Source: Antitrichia curtipendula (Eukaryota; Streptophyta; Bryopsida; Hypnales; Leucodontaceae). From it: 64,000 nucleotides of DNA. The DNA lies in NCBI GenBank assembly GCA_951230915.1, contig OX579636.1, positions 41,357,912-41,421,911 on the forward strand. The letters are read 5' to 3'. The translations under genes and the position numbers were made by a program. A model generated the notes under the pieces. It was not told the DNA's origin and ran no database searches. It saw only the letters and a program-made list of their open reading frames with translations. This document shows, piece after piece, positions 21,822 to 34,512 of the stretch (positions within the stretch are counted from its first letter, which is position 1; each line of letters opens with the position of its first letter).

Positions 21822-23410
21822 ATTAAAATATGCAAACCCTTGAAGTCTTGAACGTAAGCTTTTGGAAACTCCAAAGTTCAAACTCTAACCTTGGAGCACC
21901 AAACAAAGTGCATTGGGCACCATGCTCACTTGATCACTTCCATATGGCAGTGCTAAAACTCTTGAAGATTTTCAAATAAGACTCATGAATGGGTTTTCAT
22001 CCAAATAAACAAATAATTCTGTTACTCCAGTGATGAACCAACTTCTACCCACTCTTAATCTCCTACAGTACTGAAGTTACCTACGGTTACCATGTCCACA
22101 AATGGCGACTTGCAAGCTCATATATCGGTTGAGAGCCTCTCCCAACTGGCAAAATTTGTACAACCATGCTCTGCTATCGTGCAGAAAAGCCCCGCCATTT
22201 TACTGAGAATCTTTTCTTAGAAAATAACTCAGTTTCTCACTCATTACACGCCGTCACAAATGGATACCATTATTCCGGAACGGAGTTCAGGAACTTCAGT
22301 TTCTACGGTAACACCAATTCATATACTCCGTATTTCTGTTTACAGAAAGTACCCGCTGATGGTCGCTCCATTGTAGTAGGTTTTCATTCTTTTTTTGTAC
22401 AATCAGAGTAAAATATGATCAAATGCGAAGGTAAAAGATACCCGATCTGCACCTGCAGGTCAAACTTCCAAGCACCATCATATTACTTTTGATTGACGCA
22501 ACAAATGAAAAATGGGCCAACAGACTTTCAAACTCAATCCATCTACAGAAACCGCCAAGGTAATTCTCCAAGAGATTCAAACACGGCCCAATATAGTTGC
22601 AAGAGAACTGAAAAAAAACAGTTGGTGTGCAAGCTTATACGGAGTATTAGTGTAGAAACCTTTGCTCGAAATGACCACAGGCAATTAATATAAAACAAAC
22701 AAATCTCTGTTGTCAGACATGGAGGAGACTATCTGGGGCCTCGGGTCTGCTTTTCTTTTGAGTAAACTTCCGGACGTCCCTTTCCAGCTGCCCGCCCGCA
22801 ACACCCTGCCAAGCCAAGCCAAGCGCGCCGCTGGTCCTTTTTTCTGCTACCCACTCCATTTCCTACTGCCCGGGGTGACGCGGGCTCCAACCGGGTCGAG
22901 GTTTTGTCGGTGGGAGTCCGTGGCAACGTCAGATATTGGTCCGCACCTTGTGCTGAACTGAAGTTCACCTTTTATTAATAAATTAATTAGAAACCCCACG
23001 ACCTTCTACTTTCCAACTGACGCTCGAACTGAATGACATTTATTTCCCAAGGGAGGAATGCGTACAAAAGATCGAATTTATCGTATAGCACACTTTTCTT
23101 TTCCTTTCTGGTACACACCACACAGATCGAACTGAACAGTTTGCAAAGAAAAATTATATGAGAGGCGGGGAGGAGAGCCAGTTGGACAGGACCACCCTAA
23201 CTAATTTGAATGCTCCAGACTAATTCCGTCCTCGTGCATTCGTGACCCATCAATTTTCTTAATTTAAAAAAAAAAAATTGTTTTTGGAAACTAAAAAGGA
23301 GCAGGCCTACTGCTTTAAAAAAAACAGGGCAGCATTTGTGTCGACATATGTGTGGGTCGGAAACTTGGATGCTGGGACACAGCTCGTTGACGAGTAAATT
23401 TAGTTCTATG
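21822..23410. other. GC-moderate to GC-rich intergenic stretch
   Basis: ORFs at 22166-22411 and 22710-22961 (both + strand, about 82 codons) are open but carry no known signature. The segment 22720-22940 is locally GC-rich and could be a promoter or a first exon. I cannot support a gene model. Confidence 0.3.
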
Positions 23411-24627
23411 CAATGATCGGAAAAACCGGCAGCTAGTGCAAAGTTAGCCGGAGGAATTTGGGAAAAAACCGGTTGCAATTTGAAAACATCGGCAAAAAAA
23501 ACCGGTGCAAAAAACTATAAAATTTCTAGTTTCAGTAAAAAATAGAGGAAATAACCGGACTCATTTCTTAAAAACCGGTTCAGTGTGAGAATTGAAGGAA
23601 ATTAGCCGGTAAAACTCAAAAAGTTTCCCGAACACTGGTTCCATGCAGTGTGGACAGCGAGAGACCTACGGTCCTACTTACTCCCCTCCGGATTTTCTGA
23701 TAAGAATTGTCAACTCTGTCAACCCTGCCTGGCAAGGCTGTTTTGGGTTAGGCCGGTGATGCACTGGTGCCGGAACAGTTCTCTGGTACAGTATCTTCAT
23801 TGGAAACTGATGCATAGGGACTGCAACAACATCCCAAAAACAAAAACAATACTGTGCTTAGGATTCATCCCAAGTTCTGGATGAAAGTTTGTGTGGAACG
23901 TGGGTTATTATTATCAAAGATCGGGTCTTTAGGAGGAGTGGGAGTGATCAGAGGAAAATGCTGTCGATCCGACACCAGGCAATTCAATGATTAATTCGGA
24001 ATTTACTCTGTTTAGTGTGCATCAAGCTAGAGACAATGGGATGATCGGTATCGTCGTAAAATTTTGTGCAAGTTTTTATATTCTATTTTATCTTTTGACG
24101 CAAGAGGAAAATGGCATTCGAATGCGAACGCTCAACTCTCCATTTGTGGAAGTTTTGAAGGATGGCGAGAGCAAACAACAGAGTCCATGTCTGAAGGTTC
24201 AGCATGTGGGGCGTGCAAGTGGCTTGGCATTCACAGGCCAAAGTGACCTTTTGGAGACTAGAAAATGATTTCCTTGGACCGTGTGTTTCCAAGTGTTCAA
24301 ATATAAAATTTCCTTCCCATTTGTTCAAAAAAAAAAAAAATATATAAAATTTCCTGCTTCAATTCATGAATCTGAAATAGAACAGCTTGTGCAGCTTGGC
24401 CACAATGCAATCCCAAACTTCATTACCGGCTAATTTCCTTCAATTCTCACATTGAACCGGTTTTTGAAGAATTGAGTCCAGTTATTTTCTCTATATTTTT
24501 TTACTGAAAATAAAAATTTTATAAAAAATTTCACTGGTTTTCTGCTGATGATTTCGAGTTGCAACCTGTTTTTTTCCAAATTCCTCCGGCTAACTTTACA
24601 CTAGTTGCAGATTTTTTCCAATCATTA
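23411..24627. mobile_element. ~1.2-kb element with ~210-bp inverted ends rich in CCGG
   Basis: The sequence 23411-23620 is repeated as its reverse complement at about 24424-24627. Shared blocks are AAAGTTAGCCGGAGGAATTT, AAAACCGGTT and GAGAATTGAAGGAAATTAGC. The ~800-bp interior has no clear gene. A poly(A)-ended segment (…CCCATTTGTTC then A-tract at 24327-24340) looks like the 3' end of a LINE that jumped in. A decayed relative of the inverted end is at about 37900-38055. Confidence 0.7.
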
Positions 24628-24659
24628 GTAAGAAGGTATAAACTACACTATTTATCACA

Positions 24660-24810
24660 AGGAGAGAGAGAGGAAGTCTTGGAGCACCGACCTATATAGT
24701 GAGACTATGGTTTCAAAGGCCCACAAGGGAACTAGGGTTGTTCATATGGGTCTCTAAAACCACAGTCATGTAGTGTAGTTTGGTGCCCCAAGACCTCCTT
24801 TCTACTCGTG
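24660..24810. repeat. Hairpin MITE, relative of 7677-7827
   Basis: GGAAGTCTTGGAGCACC near the left and GGTGCCCCAAGACCTCC near the right form the arms, with TATGGTTT/AAACCACA pairing further in. Confidence 0.6.
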
Positions 24811-26604
24811 CATCATGGACCTTCTTTGGTATGGAGTGATCAACAAAGAAAATTCACGTAGGTTTCAAAAAATTACTGAAATTATTTTCCTTTCTAATTA
24901 ACCCTTTCACTAGCAAGAATTTTACCATTGAGGAAAGCTCTAGTGATTTCAAGTTTCATATTCATTTCTTGATACTTTCTGAGAACAACTCTTAATCACA
25001 CCATTTCCTTTGTGGCCTTTATGGCCTTGATAGCAAGCTTTGTTTGGTGTAATTCCAAGAAGTATTTCAAAAAGTAGAAGGTTTTTCCGTGTACTTCACA
25101 TTAATAACTCAAGTTCACACTAAGACATTACTACATGGAATTGGGACAAAAGGGGTTGGAATAGAATTGATAAGTGATGATTTTATAATTTCAATGAAAC
25201 GAAACTGGACAACATGAAATACTTCAATCATCATTGCAACCACGTAGGAGCCAACGTAATTTCCAAAATGGACAAGAGTACTCCCCCGAGAAAACATGAG
25301 TGGGAAGCTATTTTGTTTTTCCCCCTTAGACAACCATGTATAATGTATATTCAGAGAGCCACATGAGATGACCAAAACACCGGATTTTTTTTGCAAATAA
25401 AAAACCTGCGAATCCAATAATTATGTCTGAAATGTGCAACATCCAAATAGCCACAACAATCAATGGTCTTTTCTACCTTCGCGGCTGCCGAGGTTGGAGA
25501 CCAGCTTGGTCGGAACAGGAATAACTTCCAAACTTTGAATGAACATTCCTATTAAAATGATACAAGTACATAGGTGGAGAAACAGCCACATAACCTTCTT
25601 CTTCTTTTTAATTCATTCATTTCCTCCCTATTTAAGGTGAATTCAGGTCCTGCCATTTCACCAATTATTGGGGAGTAGGTAGGGTGCAATCCAGAGTAGA
25701 ATATTGTCCAGAAAACTGCATGTTCTAATACCCAGTTTTGAAAGCCACTAACAGTGGAGTACCTGCCAGGAATCTCATCACACTTCTAGAAACTACAACT
25801 GAACTGACCCAGGTCGCAAAGACACAACAGCGATCGGTGAGCGACGATTGAAGCAACACGAGGTTGCTTTTGGAGAGGTCTGTTCATGACTTATTGCAAA
25901 AGTTCAATTAATAACTAGGTCCTGGGCTCACTTATGGGATTTGCAAGTACAATCGTCCTTGCAACTGTGGGGGTCCAGGTTGCCTCCGCTCCTCAAGCAT
26001 GCATGTCCCAGTGCGGCAATGCGACAGTGCAACCTCACACAATTGCATTGGACACCCCACCCAAAGTATTCGAAACCATTCTTTGAATCTGAAAGCCATC
26101 GCCTGTTTTTCAGAAAGACAAAACTAGCTACAGCGATCGATATGACCTGATCTACGCGTTGTTGTTGCTGTCAGTTGGGTTTTGAGTGATCGGCACCTGA
26201 AGTACAGGGTCAAATTATGCTTTGGTTGTAGCCTCTTGGAAAGGCTCTTCCCTTGGAATATGCTTCCTTTTGATTTAATTAAAGAAGAAGGGGAATTAAT
26301 TTTTTTTAAAGGAGGTAAGGGCTATTTTGTGAGGCAAGAGGTCCATAAACTCTCCCTTTTAACCCTTGAGTGCCCCACCGACGGGATCCTGTCTCTCAAA
26401 ATTTAAAGATTTTCTTGTTGGACTATTATAATCTTTTCAATAGTACGGTCAAAAGATGTGTCTCTTTCCCATGAGTTCTGGGCTTTGTCTCCACTATCAA
26501 TTGGTACGGTCAATTCATGTAGATCTATTATTAGGTGATAGTTAGGTTGGAATGAGTTCACAAGGGTCTAGATTTTAGTAAACAAGCATTGGAAGCACAT
26601 GGGT
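24811..26604. other. Intergenic stretch, nothing recognised
   Basis: There are ORFs of 69-100 codons (25115-25417 minus; 25941-26150 and 26182-26406 plus) without family motifs or splice context. I see no RNA gene. Confidence 0.4.
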
Positions 26605-26735
26605 TAACCGTCACTCAGGCCAAAAAGTGGCCAATGCATGACTTGATTGTGTTCATTGTAGAAATAAAGAATGCACCTATTGATTCAATAATCCAAGCAT
26701 TTTGGTGACTGCCTTGGTCTTTGGGGCTATGTCGT
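26605..26735 (-). repeat. ~130-bp dispersed repeat (inverted copy)
   Basis: This is the reverse complement of the sequence at 39175-39290 and a relative of 20375-20510. Shared blocks are GTCACCAAAATGCTTGGATT, CAATAGGTGCATT and GGCCACTTTT. In two of the three places it directly abuts a TTAACCCC element. Confidence 0.65.
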
Positions 26736-28604
26736 TTAACCCCTGAAGGACTAATTTGCATTTAAGGGGCAGCAGAGCAATTTTAGGTAGCTCATTGTGA
26801 ATAGAATTTTTGTTTTTTTTTCTTTCAAATTTTTACACAACATACGCCTAAGGAGCAACTTTAAGGTGCAACAATTTTTATAACTTTTGACTATATGTTA
26901 AAAAGTTATTGAATGATGTGTAATTCTTAATGCTTGGCGGGCAACTTTGGCAACTAAAAAAATCCACTTTTTTTAAGAAATAAAAATTTGAACTTGATTT
27001 CCTAGATTTATATACGCGTGTAGAGATTTGAATCGTTCCATTTTAACCCCTAAAACCCCGAGGCCTTTTCTCCATCAAAACACACTCAAAACTGTCACTT
27101 CTATTGCAAAGAGCAAAAAACTATAAAAATTAATTTTTTTTTGCATATCTAACCGTAGGATCTTATTCTAGACTAGTATGAGAATGTGTGCAAGAAATTT
27201 CAGAAACTTTGACCAAATAGATTGCAAGATATTTGCATTCAAAGTGAAGAAAACAAGTTTTTTTGCACCTTGCTTGACTAGATTTTTGGGCTTTGAACCT
27301 ATTTAACTTAAATTTTTTGTATTGTTGATTTTGATTTTCTAAGTTTATATGTTAAATACTTCAGTTGAGAATCTAGGGAAAAAAATTCAAGAAAAAAACA
27401 CCAAATTTTTACTCATTAAAAAATTGTTAAATAGAAGTAGGTTCAAGATTGAAGGAATAACTAAATCGTTAATACCTTTAAGACAAAATTGAAATACCAT
27501 AATCCCAACGGTGAGATTGTTCTAGCAAGAAAATTCAACCTTGTCTAACAATTTTTTTCTGAAAATTATAAAAATTGCATTCAAAAATGAATCCTAAAAG
27601 TTATTTTTTCAAGAAGATGCTTAGACTGCCCGAAAAACTAAGATTGTCCATAACTTTTTCATTATTAGTCCAAATAGAATGAATCAAAGCTTCATATGTA
27701 CACAAAAAAACATAGATTTTGAAAAAAATATTTAAGAAATTTATTTTGACTTTCTGTGATTTTTTTGTGCTGCCCGCCAAACTCTATTTTGGGCATAACT
27801 TTTTTTCTCGGGCACCACTTGAAATAAAAATTATATATCCACAAAGCTCTCGTAGAACCGCACAACCTCAAAAAATCCCAAAAAATTTCTCTACAAATTG
27901 AGGTCACAAGAACCTACCCGGGCCCAAATTGTCCCCCGAGGGGACAAATGGGGTTTTAGGGGTTAATTAACAAGATGAAAGTTATGAGGAGTTTTAGTTT
28001 GTGGGCACTTATGGATTTTCTACTTTGAAATAAACTTTTACATCTTTTATTTAACCCAATTTTCAATATTTTTGAAAATAAAATAAAAGAATTGGGTGTA
28101 GATTGTCTATTACAACATTACAACCACTGGAATTGGCATTTTCCAATTCCATAAATAAATTCTTAAAAATTTAGTAATTTAAATCATGTTTTTCTTCTTT
28201 CTACTTACTATTTTTCTTCAAAATGAATATGAAATATTTTTTGTTTGAAATTATTTATGTGTATTTATGTGTATTTAATCCAAAACTTATTTCTTCAACA
28301 TATTATAGAGAATAACAAGTTATAGGATCTACAAATTTTTGTGTAAAAATTTTGAATGATAAAATCTAACCATTTGGGAAGAGTTGAAAATACTTCTTTT
28401 TGAAATTCAAGCATATGTTCTTGCAATTGGTAAGGTTTCTTATTCTGAAATTTTAAAAGGGTGTACTCTAACAAATTAACTATAGTATCCTATGGTTGAA
28501 TTTATTAATGAATAAATTTAGATTTGGATTTTAGCCTTGCTTTGAATTTAATTACTTTAAAGCAATTTTGGACCTAAAAACACCCTCCGTCCTATAAAGG
28601 TTAA
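26736..28604. mobile_element. Outer TTAACCCC element with a nested copy
   Basis: Its left end is TTTAACCCCTGAAGGACTAA and its decayed right end is …GTCCTATAAAGGTTAA. Without the inner copy at 27043-27966 the length is about 945 bp, the usual size of this subfamily. The interior matches 43024-43390 and 38227-39164 (AACTTTTGACTA, GTGCAACAATTTT blocks). Confidence 0.75.
27043..27966. mobile_element. TTAACCCC element inserted in another (924 bp)
   Basis: It is bounded by TTAACCCCTAAAACCCC and GGGGTTTTAGGGGTTAA. The host sequence CCATTTTxATTAA…AGATGAAAG, continuous in other copies (43310-43350, 38520-38550), is split here exactly at TTAA and carries TTAA on both sides. It is nearly identical to 20932-21821 in inverted orientation. 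Confidence 0.88.
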
Positions 28605-30675
28605 GAATTAAGCCTAGCTACCTCATCAATGACAATAATAAATATTCCAGGAAACACATCACTCGTTCTTAGATAGGGGACACATTTTGAACCTGGTAAA
28701 TTTATGGACCTCCTACCTTATTTAACATCCATGCTATAAAGTAAGATGATCTATGATTGTACATCACATATAGTCATATTGCAGCTAGATTTACGAGAAG
28801 TTCAAGAATGGCATTTGAATGTTGTATGAAATAGATATAAGAGGTCACAGTTCAATCAATAAAAATTTCAAATCTATGATCTCATTTCAATTCTCTAATG
28901 TATTCATTTGTTTTTATTAGGATGCAATTTTGGATACATGTTCAATATTAACTTCCAAAGTTTTATGATAGTATTTTACAAATAAAAGTTTCCAAACTAT
29001 TATTTTTAGTGTAACAAGAAAAAAAAATGAATGAAATAATCAATTTTTTTCAGTCCATCTTGAACACATGACAATAGGTGTTAACCTAGAGACGGATTGA
29101 AAGAAGTGGTTGGAGTTGAAATGGAAGTTTATTTTGAACCTCAAAGGCCACAAATTAACCTGATTTCCATATGCTTTGTATAGATGCAAGGATGACATGA
29201 TCAATATTAACATCACTATCAAATATTTAGTTATTTCCAAAACTAAGGTTTTATATATGCTAAAAATTAAAAAATTCCAAGATTATTTCATATAGAATTT
29301 TTGAAAAATATAGTTTCTCCAAAAAATTGGCATTTATTTTTAGAAATTTTCCACCCAACACGCTTTACAAGTACAATACTTTTGAATCACACTAAGCCTC
29401 TAATAGATGTGCTTTATACTACTATCGATGACATCCAATTAAAATTTATTTTGTTTGAAATTATAAAATATTGAAATCTATTTGATTCCTAACTTTTTAA
29501 GTATCTACAATTTAAAACTTATATAAACTTAAAAATTTTAATTAATTAATTTGATATTCATTCTATTTAAATATTTTTGTCCGTAAAAGAATTTGGTGCC
29601 TTGAGGCCTAAAAGTGCTTGAAAATATTTGTCTCCAAAACAACAATGTTGATGTGTGAACATAAAAAAGCAAGCATGTGAGCCTTGAGCATGTGTGTAAG
29701 TAGATATTTTACAACCATTAAAGATGCTTATAAAAGAAACACCTATAATATAGGTATCTATAACATAGTTACATTATAATCATGGAAGGCTTCTATAGTA
29801 TAGACATCTATAACATAGGTGTGTAGCCTTCCATGATTATAATGTAACATAGTAGCAACCCTCGTATTCAAAGCAAAGCTAAAATCTTCATCTATATTTA
29901 TTCTTGAACAAATACAACTATAGAATCCTTCAATTAACTTGGTTAAGTATATCTTTCCAAAATTTGAGATTAAGAACTCCCACCTATTGCAAGTTCAATG
30001 TTTATAACCTTGAAAATGTAATTTTTTCTAGTCTAAGACTTGCACAAAGGTGAAGTTTTGTCTTCCAACATATTTAGAAAAAAACATGTATGTCCCACGG
30101 CTGGTGTATTTTAGTTAATTTGTTGGAAAATGGGTTGCATACAAATGAAAAAAATAATATTTGACCCCCAAAAAATTAATGCTCATTTATAAAAAAAAAT
30201 TAAAAAGTGGAAAGGCATACTAAAGAAATAAAGGAAATTAAAAATATAATAAATTTCAAACTAAATTAAAAATTATTAATTCCAATTATGATAATTATCT
30301 TGTAATAAATATGTATCCTATATTTTTATTTTTATATAGAAATTTTCAACAAAAAATGACTCTATCTATTTTTTCTACCTTCATTATTTGAAATTAAATG
30401 GTTCAATTATTTTTATACAGGTATCAATCTAAACAATCAATTGAAATTAAGTAATCTTCTTAGCTCTCCAATTTTATATTGAAACTAGAAAAAAAATACT
30501 TAAATAATTTGCGATATTCATTGGAATGATATGAAACAAAATTTTATATGTAAATTAGGATAATTAGCATCCATCCCAAAAATTTCATGCAAAATTTTCA
30601 AATTATGAAGTCAATACAACCTTTTTCAAAAAATTCAAATTGGGACCCTTAGTCCTTCCAAGGTTAAATTTGTAA
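28605..30675. other. Very AT-rich stretch with one perfect hairpin
   Basis: There are no genes. At 29768-29791 and 29825-29848 a 24-bp perfect inverted repeat (GTTACATTATAATCATGGAA…) encloses 33 bp. A remnant near 28720-28755 (GGACCTCCTACCTTATT) resembles the end of the AAGGTAGGAG MITE family. Confidence 0.5.
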
Positions 30676-30679
30676 ATAT

Positions 30680-30989
30680 GACATATTATTAATCCTATAA
30701 GTACCACCATTTTGGACATTTTTACATATAAATGTGACCTTGTGAAGTGCACATGCCTGACTTTTTGCAGGTTAAAAAAGGGTTTTGTCACTTCAAATGC
30801 CAATATCTTGCAATTCACATGGTGGAAAACTCTAAAGAAATTTCTACATCTTTTTAAACCAATGTGCTACAAGATCCTACGGTTTTATGCGTTAAAAAAT
30901 CTTTTTTTTCTAAATTTTTTTACTTGTAGTAGAAATGACAGTTTTGGAGCATTTTTGGTGAAAATATAGTCAAGGAACTTTAGGGTTAA
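30680..30989. mobile_element. TTAACCCC element, right-hand part only
   Basis: The segment runs from CACCATTTTGGACATTTTT to GGAACTTTAGGGTTAA and contains the usual GAAATGACAGTTTTGGAGCA block just inside the end. The left half is missing. Confidence 0.65.
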
Positions 30990-31611
30990 CTTAAAAATTT
31001 TGCTCTTCTAATTTTGAATTTTAAACTTTACATGATGAAAAATTGAGTTGCAGGTCTAGAAAAAATATTCTTAAAAAACAAATATAGTTTTTATTCATTA
31101 AAAAATTGCTAAGTAGAATAAAGTTCAAGATTGAAGGATAAATTAAACCGTTGATAGCTCTAAGATGGAATTGAAACACACTAATTTCAATAGTGAGATT
31201 GTTCTAATAAAAAATCTTAACCTTGTAGAACTTCTTTTTTTGAAAAAAATGTGAAAACTGAGTTCAAACATGAGTTTTGCAAGCTATTGTTTTCAAGAAG
31301 ATGCTCTAATTGCCCAAAAAATAAGATTGTCCATAACTTTTGCATTACAAATCCAAATTGAAATGAATCAAATATTTTCATGTAGATAAAAATACAATCT
31401 ATATAAAAAATTAAAAATTAAATAAAAGTTTTTTTGAGTGTTTTTTTTGCCTGTTGAACTCAAAAAAGGCTATTGTGATATAACTTTTGCTCCTAGGCAT
31501 AGGTTGAATTAAAATGTATATTTTCAAAAAATTCAAAAAACATTGATAAATATCGAGATCATAGGAGCCTATCCAAAACCCATTTTGTGATAATGGGACT
31601 ATTAGGGTTAA
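30990..31611. mobile_element. TTAACCCC element, left end missing
   Basis: It continues directly from the TTAA of the preceding copy with interior sequence, passes the intact internal TTAACCTTGT site near 31225 and ends GGGACTATTAGGGTTAA. The preceding copy probably inserted into it at an internal TTAA. Confidence 0.65.
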
Positions 31612-32100
31612 CCAAATTAAATATCTTGTACAACAATCAAGATTGGCATTCCAAATATCTAATTAAAGTTGACAAATGTTTGAAAATAGAAAGATTTGTT
31701 TTTTCCAAACAATTGTTTTTGCTAGTTTGAAAATTATTATCTCAACAGTTCTGGAATCTGATTCTAGAAATACGTTTTCACAATTTTGACCATTGGGTTT
31801 GATAGCATAAAAAAATGTAGAAGAAGTCTTAGAAACTTGGCCAAGTAGATACTAGTGCCTAAATTACATAAAAATGGTTTTTTTTGCTCCTTACTAAAAT
31901 AGGCCATCAAACTTTGATTTCTTTTGATTTTTAATTTTTCTTACTGTATATTTTGAGTATAAATTTTCTTATGTTAGAGAATTCAGTCACGAGAGTAGAA
32001 ATTCAATTTCAATGTAAGACAATCATTTTCATTTTATAAAAATCTATTGGATAAAAATAGGAATAAGATGAAAGAAAAAATTAATAAGGTATAGTTTTAC
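31612..32100. other. AT-rich spacer, nothing recognised
   Basis: There is no ORF, RNA or repeat boundary that I can support. Confidence 0.4.
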
Positions 32101-32813
32101 TTAAACCTCAGAGGACCAAACGTTCAAATATCAAACAATGGATGAATGCAAACATGTCCCACATACACATGAACTTGTTTTTTTCATCCATCAAAATGTT
32201 GTTGCCGATTCTTGTGTTATTTCTCTTACATTTGTACGGTATAATTTTTGGAAACATTTTATTGAAAATATTATATAATTCAAGAAGTATAAATATATTG
32301 AACTCTTAAAGACCACAGAGTAGTCCAAATTTTGAAAAGTGTGAAGATGTACTATAAAATACAATTTAGAATAATAATTTAATGATGGATCTCAAACAAA
32401 AGTTGTAAAATGTGATCCATAGATCATATCCATATAGTTCAAACAATTGTTACACTTACCAATGATTTTCAATAAAATATGAAATAAAAAATAAAAAAAT
32501 TGTTCTAAAATTGATTATTTTTTTAATGTTAAAATTCAAAAATTCAAAAAATTCAAAATATTCAAATTTAAATTATAGTTATTTTAAAATCTTTTTATTT
32601 TACTTATATGTTCAAGTCAATCTTGAAGGGTTTTTGTTTTTTTAAATTAAGATTTTATTTTTTGAGGTCACCATATAAATGTTACAAAACTACTTCAAAA
32701 ATCTACAAAAGAGTTGATGGACAAAAAATGTAACTTTATATACCAGTCTTGTAATATGTGTTTCCATTCATCCATTGTTTGAAATTTGAACACTTGGTTC
32801 TCAAGGGATTTAA
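32101..32813. mobile_element. TTAACCCC-related element, ~55-bp TIRs (713 bp)
   Basis: The left end TTAAACCTCAGAGGACCAAA and the right end (complement TTAAATCCCTTGAGAACCAA) continue in parallel through GTTCAAATxTCAAACAATGG and ATGAATG. The interior shares blocks with 6896-7448 and with about 41700-41835. It is a long-TIR subfamily without coding capacity. Confidence 0.65.
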
Positions 32814-33239
32814 GATACTAACAATCTTTAAAATTTGTAGGTCTATAATGATGATGCCAATGAAATTTTGCATGTAGAAGTTTCACAAAGTTAGTCTATA
32901 AACTTAAAATTATATAAGTTTCATTCTTGTATGAGGAAGTTGAAGTCATTTGAGTCATTAAATTGTGGCCTTAATTTATATCGGTTTCATCACTTCAAGT
33001 TGGTTGGTCAAACATTTGAATTTGACGAACTTAGATTTAAAGATATATGACTTTTATTTATTTTTACTTCAAAATTTAACCTTCATTTTATTAAGATTTA
33101 CTCATGTAGCACATGTTATGGCAACCTCTAAACTTCTAACCGCAGAAAGGAATGTGTAATTGCGGAAGTATAGTTGAAAGTATAGTTGAGTATTGAAAGC
33201 TTACAAACCGCGTTTTGGAGCCATTCAAAGATTTGTACA
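32814..33239. other. AT-rich spacer
   Basis: An ORF of 64 codons at 32965 has no signature. I see nothing else. Confidence 0.4.
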
Positions 33240-34030
33240 TTATATAGAATTTTTTTATTTTTTTATCATCTTGCATAATTATCACTCAATTCTTACCCTA
33301 TCTTAATCAAACTTACCAAATTTCAATTTCAAAAAAGCAAAATTCTATTTTGTTTGAATTTTTAAAGTCAATTTTTGTGGTTTTACATAATATTTTATTG
33401 AATACAATTAGTGATGATTTTTTTAATTTGATTGGATGGATACATAGGGAACATCCATATGCACATCTTTCATATTAGAAAACACCCCCTTAAGTAACAA
33501 AAATATGATCAATGAAGAATTCAATGAAAAGGTTCATATGACCAAATTTTGAAGAAATGGGTATTCCTATATTTAAACTTCATTTTAACTAATATTTCAA
33601 ATTTACAATATTAGTCACAATGTGCGGGTCAAATAGAAAAATTTAGTTAAAATATAAAGATGTATGTTTCACAAAGTTTAGTCAAAGATGCTTCTCATTG
33701 AATTCTTTATAGCTTATAATTTTGTTACTAAATGGAATGTTTTATAATATGAAAGATGTGCATATGGATTTTCTCTACATATCTACGCAATTGAATTAAA
33801 AAATTCCTCACCAATTGTTTCAATAAAATAAATTGGGAAACCATAAAAATTGCTTTAAAAAATGCACTAATGATGGAATTTTGCTTTTTTGAAGTTGAAA
33901 TTTGGTACACTTGATTGGGATTGGATAAGAATTGTGTGCTAATTATACAAGACAAAAAAATTCAATTTTTTTCTATACTATGCAATAAAAATTGGAATGG
34001 CTCAAATTGTCCGTTTGTAAATGAACAAGA
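33240..34030. repeat. Second copy of the 3930-5000 palindrome
   Basis: The arms fold around 33610-33650, which contains the same spacer TCACAATGTGCGGGTCAAAT as the first copy. The blocks CATATGCACATCTTTCATAT and AAGTAACAAAAATATG recur, and on the right arm their complements. It is more diverged between arms than the first copy. Confidence 0.75.
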
Positions 34031-34512
34031 TTTGATTGTACATATTTAAAGCACTTTATATTAAAAGGCATAACAAAGCGGTACATGAAATTCAAAAACT
34101 AATCTTCTTTTGTACTTCAAAAACTACTTTTTATAACAAACCACCATAACACATGGTACCTAATTGGCTATAGCCATGCATGTGCATATAGACAACAAAT
34201 TTCTTATGTTGCACAAAAAAAGTGGCTTTAATATACTATATTAACATACTTTATCATATTAGAATCCAACACCACTTAATCCATAAAATGATTATAAAGT
34301 GAAATTCATTAAATTCACGTTATATAATGACTATTTCTTCCAAAACTCCATCATCTAATAAAGACCAATTCCTCATTCAAAATACTATAAAGTATAAACC
34401 TTGGCTTGACAACAAAACCCTTATAATAGTTATCATTGCTAGAGCCCTATAAACTACACACATCCCATCTATATCAAAAATAAAAAACAAATCAACCTAC
34501 TACAATCAATTA
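34031..34512. other. AT-rich spacer
   Basis: I see nothing that can be supported. Confidence 0.4.
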
